Of a DNA stretch of 11,065 nt, positions 1 to 6,594 are shown piece after piece. The position numbers were made by a program, and so were the translations under genes. Numbering within the stretch: position 1 is the first letter of the stretch; every line of letters starts with the position of its first letter. Below the pieces are notes generated by a model, which saw nothing but the letters and a program-made list of their open reading frames with translations, was not told the origin of the DNA and searched no databases. The stretch is from assembly GCA_018699755.1 (NCBI GenBank), contig JABIRQ010000446.1, positions 1-11,065 on the forward strand. The letters run 5' to 3'. The DNA comes from Rhodospirillaceae bacterium. Lineage in GTDB: Bacteria; Pseudomonadota; Alphaproteobacteria; CADEGL01.

Positions 1-1
1 C

Positions 2-223
2 CTGGATTCGGATCATCTCGCCGGCGCGGCCCTGGACGTCTTCCGGGACGAGCCCCTGCCGGCGGACCATCCCTACTGGTCGCACACCGGGGTCGAGGTC
101 ACGCCGCATATCGCGGGCGACCCGAATCCGCGCACCGCCGCAACCCAGGTCGCCGAAAACATCCTGCGCGCCCGCGACGGCCGGGACTTGCTCAACGTCG
201 TCGACCCCAAGACCGGCTACTGA
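2..223 (+). CDS. D-2-hydroxyacid dehydrogenase, C-terminal fragment (glyoxylate/hydroxypyruvate reductase A-like)
   Basis: Only the last 73 codons lie in the window; the gene enters from the left edge in frame 2 and stops at TGA 221-223. The fragment has the end of the NAD-binding domain of D-isomer-specific 2-hydroxyacid dehydrogenases: GAALDVFRDEPLP (fragment residues 8-20), then HPYWSHTGVEVTPHIAG, whose PHIA histidine (fragment residue 36) matches the general acid/base His of the family, and a closing LLNVVDPKTGY. The HPxW segment and a VDxxxGY end resemble the GhrA branch, which reduces glyoxylate and hydroxypyruvate with NAD(P)H in the cytoplasm. The family call is firm. The substrate is inferred because the catalytic Arg and Glu and the nucleotide-binding loop are outside the window. 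It converges on the aminopeptidase gene with a 33-bp gap. Confidence 0.85.
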   Translation: MDSDHLAGAALDVFRDEPLPADHPYWSHTGVEVTPHIAGDPNPRTAATQVAENILRARDGRDLLNVVDPKTGY

Positions 224-229
224 GAGGGT

Positions 230-245
230 CGCCGATCGATCGGCG
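230..245. repeat. 16-bp perfect palindrome between convergent genes
   Basis: CGCCGATCGATCGGCG reads the same on both strands and lies in the 33-bp gap between the dehydrogenase stop (221-223) and the aminopeptidase stop. It contains two GATC tetramers around a central ATCGAT. It has no loop and no T-tract, so it is not a typical intrinsic terminator. It could be a protein-binding site, a cruciform-type end signal or chance in GC-rich DNA. Confidence 0.4.
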
Positions 246-256
246 CGCCGCCCGGC

Positions 257-1678
257 CTATACCCAGGTGCCGGTCCTGGCGCCGCCCTTCGCCTCCGGCT
301 TGTTGACGAAACCCTCGGCGATCATGCGATAGACGGCGCGCATGCCCATCGCCTCTCCACCGGCCGGTCGGCCCGGGGACGAACCCGCATTCCAGCCCAT
401 CACGTCGATATGGACCCAGGGCGTTTTCGAATCGACGAAGCGATTCAGGAAGAGGGCGGCGGTGATCGCCCCGCCCTGGCCGCCCTCGGACACGTTGTTG
501 AGATCCGCGGTCCGCGACGAAAGCATGCGCTCGTAGGGGTACCAGAGGGGCATCCACCACAGCGGGTCGTATTCCGAGAAACTGGCGCGGATCAGTTCCT
601 GGGCGGCGCGGTCGTCATTGGTGAACATCGCCGGCAGGTCCGGGCCCAGGGCGACCCGGGCGGCGCCGGTCAGGGTGGCGAAATCGACGATCAGGCCAGG
701 CTTCTCCCGATCGGCCTCGGTCAAGGCGTCGCACAGGACCAGCCGGCCCTCGGCATCGGTGTTGCCGATCTCGACGGTCAGGCCCTTGCGCGTGCGCACG
801 ATATCGCTGGGCCGCATGGCATTGGCCGAGACGCTGTTCTCGACCGCCGGGATCAGGACGCGCAGGCGCACGGGCAGTTTCGCATCCATGATCATATGGG
901 TCAGGCCGAGGACCTGGGCGGCGCCGCCCATGTCCTTCTTCATCAGACGCATGCTGGCGGCGGTCTTGAGGTCGAGCCCGCCGGTGTCGAAACACACGCC
1001 CTTGCCGACCAGAGTCACCTTGGGATCGCTCGCCTTGCCCCAGACCATGTCGACCAGGCGCGGGGCCTGATCGCTGGCCCGGCCGACCATGTGAATCGTC
1101 GGGTAGTTCTTCTTGAGCAAGGCATCGCCGATCAGGACCGTGCATTTCGCCTTGTGGCGTCGCGCCAACTTGCGCGCCGCCGCCGCCAGTTCGGCCGGCC
1201 CCATATCGTTGGCCGGCGTGTTGATGAGGTCCCGCACCAGAAAAGTGGCCTCCAGGACGCGCAGGACCTGACTCCGGTCGGCGCCGGCCGGCCAGACGAG
1301 CTTGCGCAACGGCCGGTCGTCCGCGCGATACCGGGTAAAGCGGTAGGCGCCCAAGCCGAAGCCGATCGCCGCGCCGGTCGCTTCCTTGCCGGTCAGCTTG
1401 GCCTCGATCCGGTAGCGGCCCGGCGGCAGCTTTTCCGGCAGGCTGGAATAACGGTGGATGGGATCGTCCGGATCGACGCCCAGCAGCACGCGATCAAGCC
1501 CGCCCTCGCCGTCGGGAATGGGACAGAGGCGGTGCGGTGCGGCGTTGAAGTCCGCGCTTTCCACCCAGCGGCGGACCCGCGCGGGCTGCTTGGCGGCCCA
1601 ATCCTTCAACTCCGTCTCGGCGATGGGCAGGACGGGAACCGTCGCGGCCGTCGCCCGGGCCTGGAAAATGTCTCGCAC
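257..1678 (-). CDS. Leucyl aminopeptidase family protein (peptidase M17)
   Basis: Cytoplasmic di-metal aminopeptidase that removes N-terminal residues from peptides, 473 aa, within the usual M17 range. The C-terminal catalytic domain is clear: GKGVCFDTGGLDLK (225-238), KKDMGGAA (247-254) and the signature NTDAEGRL (306-313). Expected metal ligands K226, D231, D249, D308 and E310 and catalytic K238 and R312 are all present, with the same spacing as K250, D255, D273, D332, E334, K262 and R336 of bovine lens leucine aminopeptidase, so the enzyme should be active. The N-terminal ~150 residues are the variable domain and do not look like classical PepA, so I call the family rather than pepA. The start is GTG, chosen for an AGGAGG 7 nt upstream. 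It is divergent from the GST gene (168-bp gap) and probably a single gene. Confidence 0.93.
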   Translation of the reverse strand: MRDIFQARATAATVPVLPIAETELKDWAAKQPARVRRWVESADFNAAPHRLCPIPDGEGGLDRVLLGVDPDDPIHRYSSLPEKLPPGRYRIEAKLTGKEATGAAIGFGLGAYRFTRYRADDRPLRKLVWPAGADRSQVLRVLEATFLVRDLINTPANDMGPAELAAAARKLARRHKAKCTVLIGDALLKKNYPTIHMVGRASDQAPRLVDMVWGKASDPKVTLVGKGVCFDTGGLDLKTAASMRLMKKDMGGAAQVLGLTHMIMDAKLPVRLRVLIPAVENSVSANAMRPSDIVRTRKGLTVEIGNTDAEGRLVLCDALTEADREKPGLIVDFATLTGAARVALGPDLPAMFTNDDRAAQELIRASFSEYDPLWWMPLWYPYERMLSSRTADLNNVSEGGQGGAITAALFLNRFVDSKTPWVHIDVMGWNAGSSPGRPAGGEAMGMRAVYRMIAEGFVNKPEAKGGARTGTWV

Positions 1679-1685
1679 TTCGTTC

Positions 1686-1691
1686 CCTCCT
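1686..1691 (-). promoter_or_regulatory. Ribosome binding site fixing a GTG start (aminopeptidase)
   Basis: On the minus strand AGGAGG sits 7 nt before GTG at 1678-1676, a near-perfect Shine-Dalgarno sequence at good spacing. This is the main reason for accepting the GTG start. Confidence 0.75.
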
Positions 1692-1846
1692 GTCGTTCCG
1701 AGCCGCGCAGCATGCCCGCTCGCGCAGGGGTTTCAAAGCTTTCCCGGTATGGGCCCCGATATCGATTCCGGCATTGATGTTGAGCTCTTGCATCGGACAG
1801 ACCCTTCCCCTCCAATGGCGCTCCCGATGCGCTGTCGGAGATCGGC

Positions 1847-2500
1847 ATGGCCGACTTCACCATCATTCTCGGCAACAAGAACTATTCCTCATGGTCGTTC
1901 CGGGCCTGGCTTGCCTTGAAAGCGACCGGAGCCGAATTCGAGGAAGAGGTCATCCCCCTCGACGAGACGGGCACGCGCGACGCGATCCTCCGCCATTCGC
2001 CCTCGGGGCGGGTGCCCGTGCTCAAGCACGGCGCGCGAACGATCTGGGATTCCCTGGCGATCTGCGAATACCTGGCCGAGCTGTTCCCTGAGGCGGGCCT
2101 CTGGCCGGCCGATCCGGCGGCGCGGGCGATGGCGCGCTCCGTCTCGGCCGAGATGCATGCGGGCTTCGCCGCCCTGCGGACGAGCATGCCCTTCAACATC
2201 CGGTCCTCTCTTCCCGGCAAGGGAAAGGGGGACGGCGTACAGGGCGAGGTCAATCGCATCGCGGCAATCTGGCGAAGTTGCCGGGAGGCCCATGGTGCCG
2301 AAGGCCCCTATCTGTTCGGCAACTTCACCATCGCCGATGCGATGTACGCCCCGATTGTAGGCCGGCTCATCACCTACAAGATCGAACTCGACGAGGCCTC
2401 CGCGGCCTATTGCGCCGCGATCGCCGTCTATCCCGCCTATGCCGAATGGGCGGCGGAGGCGCGCAACGAGCCCTGGATCATGCCGCGCGAAGAAATCTGA
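1847..2500 (+). CDS. Glutathione S-transferase family protein
   Basis: Cytoplasmic protein of 217 aa, typical GST length. The N-terminal thioredoxin-like domain (about 4-80) has a NYSSWSFRAW segment (12-21), whose Ser14/Ser15/Ser17 are candidates for activating the glutathione thiol. The cis-proline motif GRVPVL has Pro57, and WDSLAICEYL (67-76) carries the Asp-Ser pair that usually holds the glutamyl end of glutathione. The helical C-terminal domain includes a GNFTIADAMYAP stretch, matching the N-capping-box/hydrophobic-staple region with the conserved Asp. GSTs with this KNYSSWS-type start are common in proteobacteria and mostly of unknown substrate. The ATG start has GGAG 6 nt upstream. 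It converges on the TAXI gene with 48 bp between stops. No partner gene points to a substrate. Confidence 0.93.
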   Translation: MADFTIILGNKNYSSWSFRAWLALKATGAEFEEEVIPLDETGTRDAILRHSPSGRVPVLKHGARTIWDSLAICEYLAELFPEAGLWPADPAARAMARSVSAEMHAGFAALRTSMPFNIRSSLPGKGKGDGVQGEVNRIAAIWRSCREAHGAEGPYLFGNFTIADAMYAPIVGRLITYKIELDEASAAYCAAIAVYPAYAEWAAEARNEPWIMPREEI

Positions 2501-2548
2501 GGGCGGGAAAGCCCGGCGCGCCTGAAATACGCTCGAAGCGGACCGCGG

Positions 2549-3724
2549 CTATTCCTTCACCGAATCGGTCGCCGAATCGATCGTGGTATCGGCCGGGGCG
2601 GCGCCTTCTTCCGACAGTTTCTCTCCACCCTCGGTCTCGCCGCCGTCGCCGCCGCGCAACAGCCCGGCCTCGCGGTAAAAGCGCTCGGCGCCCGGATGCA
2701 GGGGGATGGAAAGCCCGGTCAACGCGGTATCGAGCCGAATGCGCAAGCCGTCCGGATGGGCATTGTCCAACAGCTTTCGATTCCTTTGGTGCCAGAGCGC
2801 ACGGGTGATGCCATAGACCAGGTCGGCGTCCAGCGCCGCGGACGCCACCCATTGGGCCCGGACGTTCAAGGTCTCGATACTGTCCGTCGTCTCGTACACG
2901 CTGGCGGATATGAAACCTTTGGAAAAGAAGGGATTTTCCGTGATAAGCCGGGCCGCGGTCTCACCCTCGATCGGCAACAGGCGCACCTTGAAATCCTCGG
3001 CGAATTCGACCAGCGCGGTCACCGGAAAGCCCGCCACGAGAAACACGGCGTCGAGCTCGCCGGTGCGCAGCTTGTCGATAGCCGGCCCGGACAGCAGCAG
3101 GTCGACATCGAGATCCTCCAACCCGAGGCCATAGGCCTCGAGAATGATCTGGGCATCCACGAAGGATCCCGATTGGACTGGGCCGAGAGAGACCTTGCGC
3201 CCGCGCAATTCCCCGATATCGGTGATGTCGGAATCGGCGCGAACCATGATATGCACCGACTCGGGATAGAGGCTGGCGATGGCCGTCAACGCGTCGATCT
3301 GACCCTTCTCGGCAAAGGGTCCGAAGCCGTTGAAGGCCCAATAGGCGATGTCGGCCTGGGCCAGGCCCGATTCGAGTTCGCCCCGGCCGATTGCCTCGAC
3401 GTTGTAGACCGCGCCGTCGGTCGATTGGGCGACCGCGATCAGGCCCGGCACGCCGCAACTTCCACCATCCTCGCAGGCACGCGAGCCGGGCGGATTGCTG
3501 ATCGCATTGGCGAGCAAGCCGCCGATCGCGAAATAGGTGCTGTCGGCAGAGCCTGCGCCGATCCGGAAAAAGGTGATGTCCTGGGATCCCGCGGGCTGCG
3601 CCGCGATCAACAGAGCGAAGGCCAGCAGAAGCCCGCGGATCGCAGCGGGCAGCCGTAACGCGGACGGAAGCGAGCGATGGCGCCCGCCCCACGGTTCGGT
3701 CTCGATACTGCCCTCGTTCTGCAC
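2549..3724 (-). CDS. TAXI family TRAP-type solute-binding protein
   Basis: Predicted secreted periplasmic binding protein, 391 aa. A signal segment (hydrophobic core about 31-43, likely cleavage after AAQPAGS) is followed by FFRIGAGSADSTYFAIGG (52-69), the usual TAXI opening. Further TAXI features are a QADIAYWAFNG segment, ALTAIASLYPESVHIMVRAD, RGRKVSLGPVQSGS and GLSIPLHPGAERFYREAGL near the end. These proteins deliver carboxylates or amino acids to a fused DctQM-type permease, but no permease gene lies in the window. Cys84 and Cys90 could form a disulfide in the periplasm. The last ~33 residues are acidic and low in complexity, unlike the family core. The GTG start leaves a long n-region (~30 aa); GGAAGG lies 10 nt upstream, so the start is uncertain, but I see no good ATG, GTG or TTG nearer the hydrophobic core. 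Confidence 0.9.
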   Translation of the reverse strand: MQNEGSIETEPWGGRHRSLPSALRLPAAIRGLLLAFALLIAAQPAGSQDITFFRIGAGSADSTYFAIGGLLANAISNPPGSRACEDGGSCGVPGLIAVAQSTDGAVYNVEAIGRGELESGLAQADIAYWAFNGFGPFAEKGQIDALTAIASLYPESVHIMVRADSDITDIGELRGRKVSLGPVQSGSFVDAQIILEAYGLGLEDLDVDLLLSGPAIDKLRTGELDAVFLVAGFPVTALVEFAEDFKVRLLPIEGETAARLITENPFFSKGFISASVYETTDSIETLNVRAQWVASAALDADLVYGITRALWHQRNRKLLDNAHPDGLRIRLDTALTGLSIPLHPGAERFYREAGLLRGGDGGETEGGEKLSEEGAAPADTTIDSATDSVKE

Positions 3725-3756
3725 TCCGGGGCGCCCTTCCGGCGTTGTCTCTCCAT

Positions 3757-3762
3757 ACTATA
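3757..3762 (-). promoter_or_regulatory. Possible -10 element upstream of the TAXI gene
   Basis: In the 85-bp gap between the oxygenase stop and the TAXI start, the minus strand reads CTATATAGTATGG, an AT-rich island in GC-rich DNA. TATAGT (3762-3757) resembles a -10 box about 32 bp before the GTG. I see no convincing -35 at 16-18 bp, so this is a weak call. If real, the TAXI gene has its own promoter rather than depending on the oxygenase gene behind it. Confidence 0.3.
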
Positions 3763-3809
3763 TAGAGCGCCGGCGAAGCGCGACGACTTTGGCGGCCATT
3801 CGTGCGCAT

Positions 3810-4934
3810 TCACGTCTCGCCGCGGTATTTCTCGACCTCTTCGCCCAGAAAGGCGTTGTTCGCCTCGCGGACACGGGCCGCCGCGTCGTCGTAAAGAAAC
3901 GGCAGGAAGGTAAAGCGCCGGCCCGCACGGATCGGCAAGACCTCGTGCAGCAGCGAGCAGGAAAAGACCAGCGCCGCCCCCTTCGGCGGAACGTATGTTC
4001 GGGTGCCGAACTCGGGAAAGCGCAGCTCGCCGCCCTCGTATTCCCCGGTGTTCAGGTTGAGGGTCACGGCAAAGCGGCGATGGGCCGTGCCCCGCGTCGT
4101 GTTGTCGCGATGGGCGCGGAAGTAGCCGCCGGTCGCCGCGTCGTAGCAGGCAACGATATAGCGCTCCATCCGCGTGACCTCGAACTGGAAGGCCTTTCCT
4201 ATCTCCGGCGCGACCCGCCGGTTGATCCGCGCGCGCGCCTGCTCGCGAATCTCCCGGTCCTGGATGACATGGTCGGCGCGGCGCTTGTGGCCATAGTCGA
4301 TCACCGGCACCGTCTTGCCGCCGCGTTCGCGCATAAAACCGGAATCCTGGCCACCTTCGGCATCGTAGAGCGCGATCAGGCGGTCGCAGAAACCCGGTTC
4401 GAAGACGTTCGGCACGATCAGAATCGGCGCCTGAAAGGCGGCCGGCGCCGGGGCCGGCAGCGCCGGCAGTCCGGCCAGAAATCCGGCAACCTTGTCCCCG
4501 ATGCCGTCGGGCTCCGTCACGGCGAAAATGGCCAGCACGCGCAACCCCGGATCGATGACATAGACCAGTTGCCGGGCTTCGCCCTCGCCCTCCCCGGCCG
4601 CGCCGTAGAGTCGACTGACGGCGCGGTCGAAATCGCGGAAACAGCGCACCCCGGGGGCGACGGTCTTCAGACGTCCCGCCGCCTCATCCTCCGGATCGCT
4701 CGAAACGACGAAAAGGCTGGCCTGATCGTCGTCGAACAGTTTGCGATGCGCAAGCAAGCCGCGCAGCGCCGTGCGGCCCGGATCGCGCCCGGCCGAACCG
4801 ATAAAGGCGAGCACGAGATAGCGGCCGCCCACGGTGTGGAAATGGAAGGTGGGATTGTGCTCCGTCGGGGCGACGAACCACGGCGCGGGGTCGCCCGGCA
4901 AGAGCCGGCGCGGCGCATTTCCCTTGTCGCCCAT
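3810..4934 (-). CDS. Redoxin-like domain fused to 2-oxoglutarate/Fe(II)-dependent oxygenase
   Basis: Cytoplasmic two-domain protein, 374 aa. Residues ~12-155 look like an AhpC/TSA (redoxin) fold: PGDPAPWFVAP (13-23), YLVLAFIGSAG (39-49), SLFVVSSDPED (73-83), VYVIDPGLRVLAIF (124-137). The position where peroxiredoxins carry the peroxidatic Cys (around 46-55, GSAGRDPGRT) has no cysteine; C98 is the only one in the domain. After an Ala/Pro-rich linker (~157-169), residues ~170-350 form a prolyl-4-hydroxylase-type jelly roll: FRAHRDN gives iron ligands H275 and D277, LLHEVLPIRAGRR gives H330 and the 2-oxoglutarate-binding Arg (R339 or R340), and YEGGELRFPEF (299-309) is characteristic. The oxygenase half should be active; the redoxin half probably is not a thiol peroxidase. 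Substrate unknown. ATG start with GAGG 7 nt upstream; divergent from the DUF1538 genes. Confidence 0.88.
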   Translation of the reverse strand: MGDKGNAPRRLLPGDPAPWFVAPTEHNPTFHFHTVGGRYLVLAFIGSAGRDPGRTALRGLLAHRKLFDDDQASLFVVSSDPEDEAAGRLKTVAPGVRCFRDFDRAVSRLYGAAGEGEGEARQLVYVIDPGLRVLAIFAVTEPDGIGDKVAGFLAGLPALPAPAPAAFQAPILIVPNVFEPGFCDRLIALYDAEGGQDSGFMRERGGKTVPVIDYGHKRRADHVIQDREIREQARARINRRVAPEIGKAFQFEVTRMERYIVACYDAATGGYFRAHRDNTTRGTAHRRFAVTLNLNTGEYEGGELRFPEFGTRTYVPPKGAALVFSCSLLHEVLPIRAGRRFTFLPFLYDDAAARVREANNAFLGEEVEKYRGET

Positions 4935-5011
4935 CGAATGGCCTCGGTGCGGTTGTTGTGGTCATGATCGGCACGCAGAATGGGCCTGGCAAGCCATTGC
5001 TCGGTGCCCGC
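4935..5011. promoter_or_regulatory. Divergent intergenic region, oxygenase / DUF1538 operon
   Basis: This 77-bp gap separates the minus-strand oxygenase start from the preferred ATG of the first DUF1538 gene and must hold promoter elements for both if each is expressed separately. I find no clear -35/-10 pair or operator. If translation instead began at GTG 4958 or ATG 4964, the gap would shrink to 23-29 bp, which is tight for two promoters; this is one reason for preferring the downstream start. Confidence 0.35.
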
Positions 5012-5746
5012 ATGACAAAATCCCTCTACGCCCTCGGAAAGCTGCTGCTCGAGAGCATGCGGGATATCTCCCCGATCGTCCTGGTCGTGGCCTTCTTCCA
5101 GATCGTCGTTCTCGGCCAGCCCTTCCCGAACCTGGATCGGATTCTGTTCGGCCTGGTCCTCGTCGTCCTGGGCCTGACCCTGTTCATCCGGGGCCTCGAA
5201 ATGGGACTCTTTCCGATCGGCGAAACGATGGCGGAGTCCTTCGCACGCCGGGGCAGCCTGATCTGGCTGCTGGCTTTCGCCTTCGCCCTCGGCTTCGGCA
5301 CCACGGTGGCCGAGCCGGCGCTGATCGCCGTCGCCGACGAGGCGGCGCGGATCAAGGCCGAGGCCGGGGCGATCGACAATTCCGAAGCGGTGCGTGCGGA
5401 CTACGCCCTGGGCCTGCGCTACACGGTCGCCCTGTCGGTCGGCTTCGCGATCCTTCTGGGCGTTTTGCGCATCCTGAAGGGCTGGCCGATCCAGCGCCTG
5501 ATCATCGGCGGCTACCTGATCGTCGTGGCCCTGACCGCTTTCGCCCCCGATTCGATCGTCGGCATCGCCTACGATTCGGGGGGCGTGACGACCTCGACCA
5601 TCACGGTGCCGCTCGTCACCGCCCTGGGGATCGGCCTTTCGACCTCGATCCGGGGCCGCAACCCCCTGATCGACGGGTTCGGCCTGATCGCCTTCGCCAG
5701 CCTGACGCCGATCGCCTTCGTGCTGATCTACGGCATGGCGATCTGA
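5012..5746 (+). CDS. DUF1538 integral membrane protein, first subunit
   Basis: Very hydrophobic protein of 244 aa with roughly six or seven membrane segments (about 20-36, 43-62, 82-108, 131-154, 160-178, 196-210, 221-242), so an inner-membrane protein. Its family signatures are GFGTTVAEPALIAVA (94-108) and AYDSGGVTTSTITVP (186-200), then an IDGFGLIAFASLTPIAFV end. The small-residue and Thr/Ser-rich motifs inside membrane segments resemble half-membrane or re-entrant loops of secondary transporters (inference). The transported substrate is unknown. The start is uncertain: ATG 5012 begins the conserved part, while GTG 4958 and ATG 4964 would add 16-18 residues; none has a good ribosome binding site. 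It is followed after 2 nt by a second DUF1538 gene. From unverified memory, DUF1538 genes beside PII-like and CBS genes have been named ump; I do not rely on this. Confidence 0.88.
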   Translation: MTKSLYALGKLLLESMRDISPIVLVVAFFQIVVLGQPFPNLDRILFGLVLVVLGLTLFIRGLEMGLFPIGETMAESFARRGSLIWLLAFAFALGFGTTVAEPALIAVADEAARIKAEAGAIDNSEAVRADYALGLRYTVALSVGFAILLGVLRILKGWPIQRLIIGGYLIVVALTAFAPDSIVGIAYDSGGVTTSTITVPLVTALGIGLSTSIRGRNPLIDGFGLIAFASLTPIAFVLIYGMAI

Positions 5747-5748
5747 CG

Positions 5749-6594
5749 ATGGCCGAGACCTGGATCGCCGCCCTGATCGACGCCTTGCTCGGCACTCTCG
5801 CCGACGTGCTGCCGATCGCGGCGATCCTCGCCTTCTTCCAGTTCGTGGTCCTGCGCCGCCCGATTCCGAATCCGCGCCGCGTGCTGACCGGCTTCGCCTA
5901 TGTTCTCACCGGCCTCGCCCTGTTCCTGGTCGGGCTGGAAGAGGCGCTGTTTCCGTTGGGCAAGATCATGGCCGCCCAACTGACCGATCCGACCTTCGTC
6001 TATGGCGAGGCGGCCGGGGACGGAAGCGTGGTCTGGTGGCGCTACTACTGGGTTTATATCTTCGCGGCGGCGATCGGCTTCTCGACCACGGTGGCCGAGC
6101 CGTCCCTGATCGCGGTCTCGCTCAAGGCGAACGAAGCCTCGGGCGGCAGCCTCAACCCCTGGGGCCTGCGCATCGCCGTCGCCATCGGGGTCGCCGCCAG
6201 CATCGCCGTGGGCGCCTTGCGGATCGTGACCGGGACGCCCCTCGTGCTCTATATGGTCGTCGGCTATCTCGTCGTCATTATCCAGACCATGCTCGCCCCT
6301 AAGGCGATCATTCCCCTGGCCTACGATTCTGGCGGCGTGACGACCTCGACCGTGACGGTGCCCCTGGTCACCGCCCTCGGCCTCGGCCTCGCCTCGACGG
6401 TGCCGGGCCGCAGCGCCCTGCTCGACGGCTTCGGCCTGATAGCGCTTGCGAGCCTGTTTCCCATCGTTACCGTGATGGGCTATGCCCAGCTCGCCGAATG
6501 GCGCAGTCGCCAAAAACCGCCCAAAACCCGGGCCGGTCCTCGCGGATCCGAACCGGGGAACCCCGGACCACACGGCAAGAAGAGGGTGCCATGA
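5749..6594 (+). CDS. DUF1538 integral membrane protein, second subunit
   Basis: Second DUF1538 protein, 281 aa, predicted inner membrane. It shares the two signature blocks with its upstream neighbour: GFSTTVAEPSLIAVS (110-124) and AYDSGGVTTSTVTVP (191-205), followed by LLDGFGLIALASLFPIV. It also shares the N-terminal DVLPIAAILAFFQFVVL block, so both proteins have the same overall fold. Differences are a longer polar loop before the first signature (about 73-100, including VVWWRYYWVYIF) and a basic, Pro/Gly-rich tail of about 32 residues (250-281) that should face the cytoplasm if the topology follows the positive-inside rule. The pair probably forms a heteromeric complex, equivalent to single-chain DUF1538 proteins with two copies of the domain. 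The start is 2 nt after the upstream stop; the stop overlaps the PII-like start (ATGA). Confidence 0.9.
   Translation: MAETWIAALIDALLGTLADVLPIAAILAFFQFVVLRRPIPNPRRVLTGFAYVLTGLALFLVGLEEALFPLGKIMAAQLTDPTFVYGEAAGDGSVVWWRYYWVYIFAAAIGFSTTVAEPSLIAVSLKANEASGGSLNPWGLRIAVAIGVAASIAVGALRIVTGTPLVLYMVVGYLVVIIQTMLAPKAIIPLAYDSGGVTTSTVTVPLVTALGLGLASTVPGRSALLDGFGLIALASLFPIVTVMGYAQLAEWRSRQKPPKTRAGPRGSEPGNPGPHGKKRVP
6535..6569 (+). other. Possible mRNA secondary structure before the PII-like gene
   Basis: GGTCC (6535-6539) can pair with GGACC (6565-6569). Inside lie an 8-bp palindrome (CGGATCCG) and CCGGGG/CCCCGG arms (6553-6566). This GC-rich segment encodes the basic tail of the second DUF1538 protein and ends 13 nt before the GAGGG (6582-6586) of the PII-like gene. 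It could affect translation of that gene, but the outer stem is only 5 bp and GC-rich DNA readily gives such pairings by chance. Confidence 0.25.

Noticed and set aside
1732..1745. CAAAGCTTTC palindrome and nearby AT-rich bases in the aminopeptidase/GST gap as an operator
   Set aside because: Short (8-bp core) symmetry with no partner copy and no -35/-10 pair at proper spacing; I cannot support a regulatory call.
410..1777. Long open frame on the plus strand opposite the aminopeptidase gene
   Set aside because: It is antisense to a clear M17 gene with intact catalytic residues. Its product is low-complexity (Gly/Gln/Asp/Arg-rich) with no recognisable domain, as expected for shadow frames in GC-rich DNA.
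2501..2514. GGGC-GGGAAA-GCCC mini-hairpin after the GST stop
   Set aside because: Only a 4-bp stem with no T-tract; not distinguishable from chance in this base composition.
3537..4967. 476-codon open frame on the plus strand across the TAXI start and the oxygenase gene
   Set aside because: Antisense to two recognisable genes, Arg/Ala-rich, no motif, and it would cross the TAXI/oxygenase intergenic gap.
4834..5748. In-frame extension upstream of the second DUF1538 protein
   Set aside because: The extension is an out-of-frame reading of the first DUF1538 gene and gives Arg/Pro/Gly-rich sequence. The real start is ATG 5749, where conserved membrane sequence begins.
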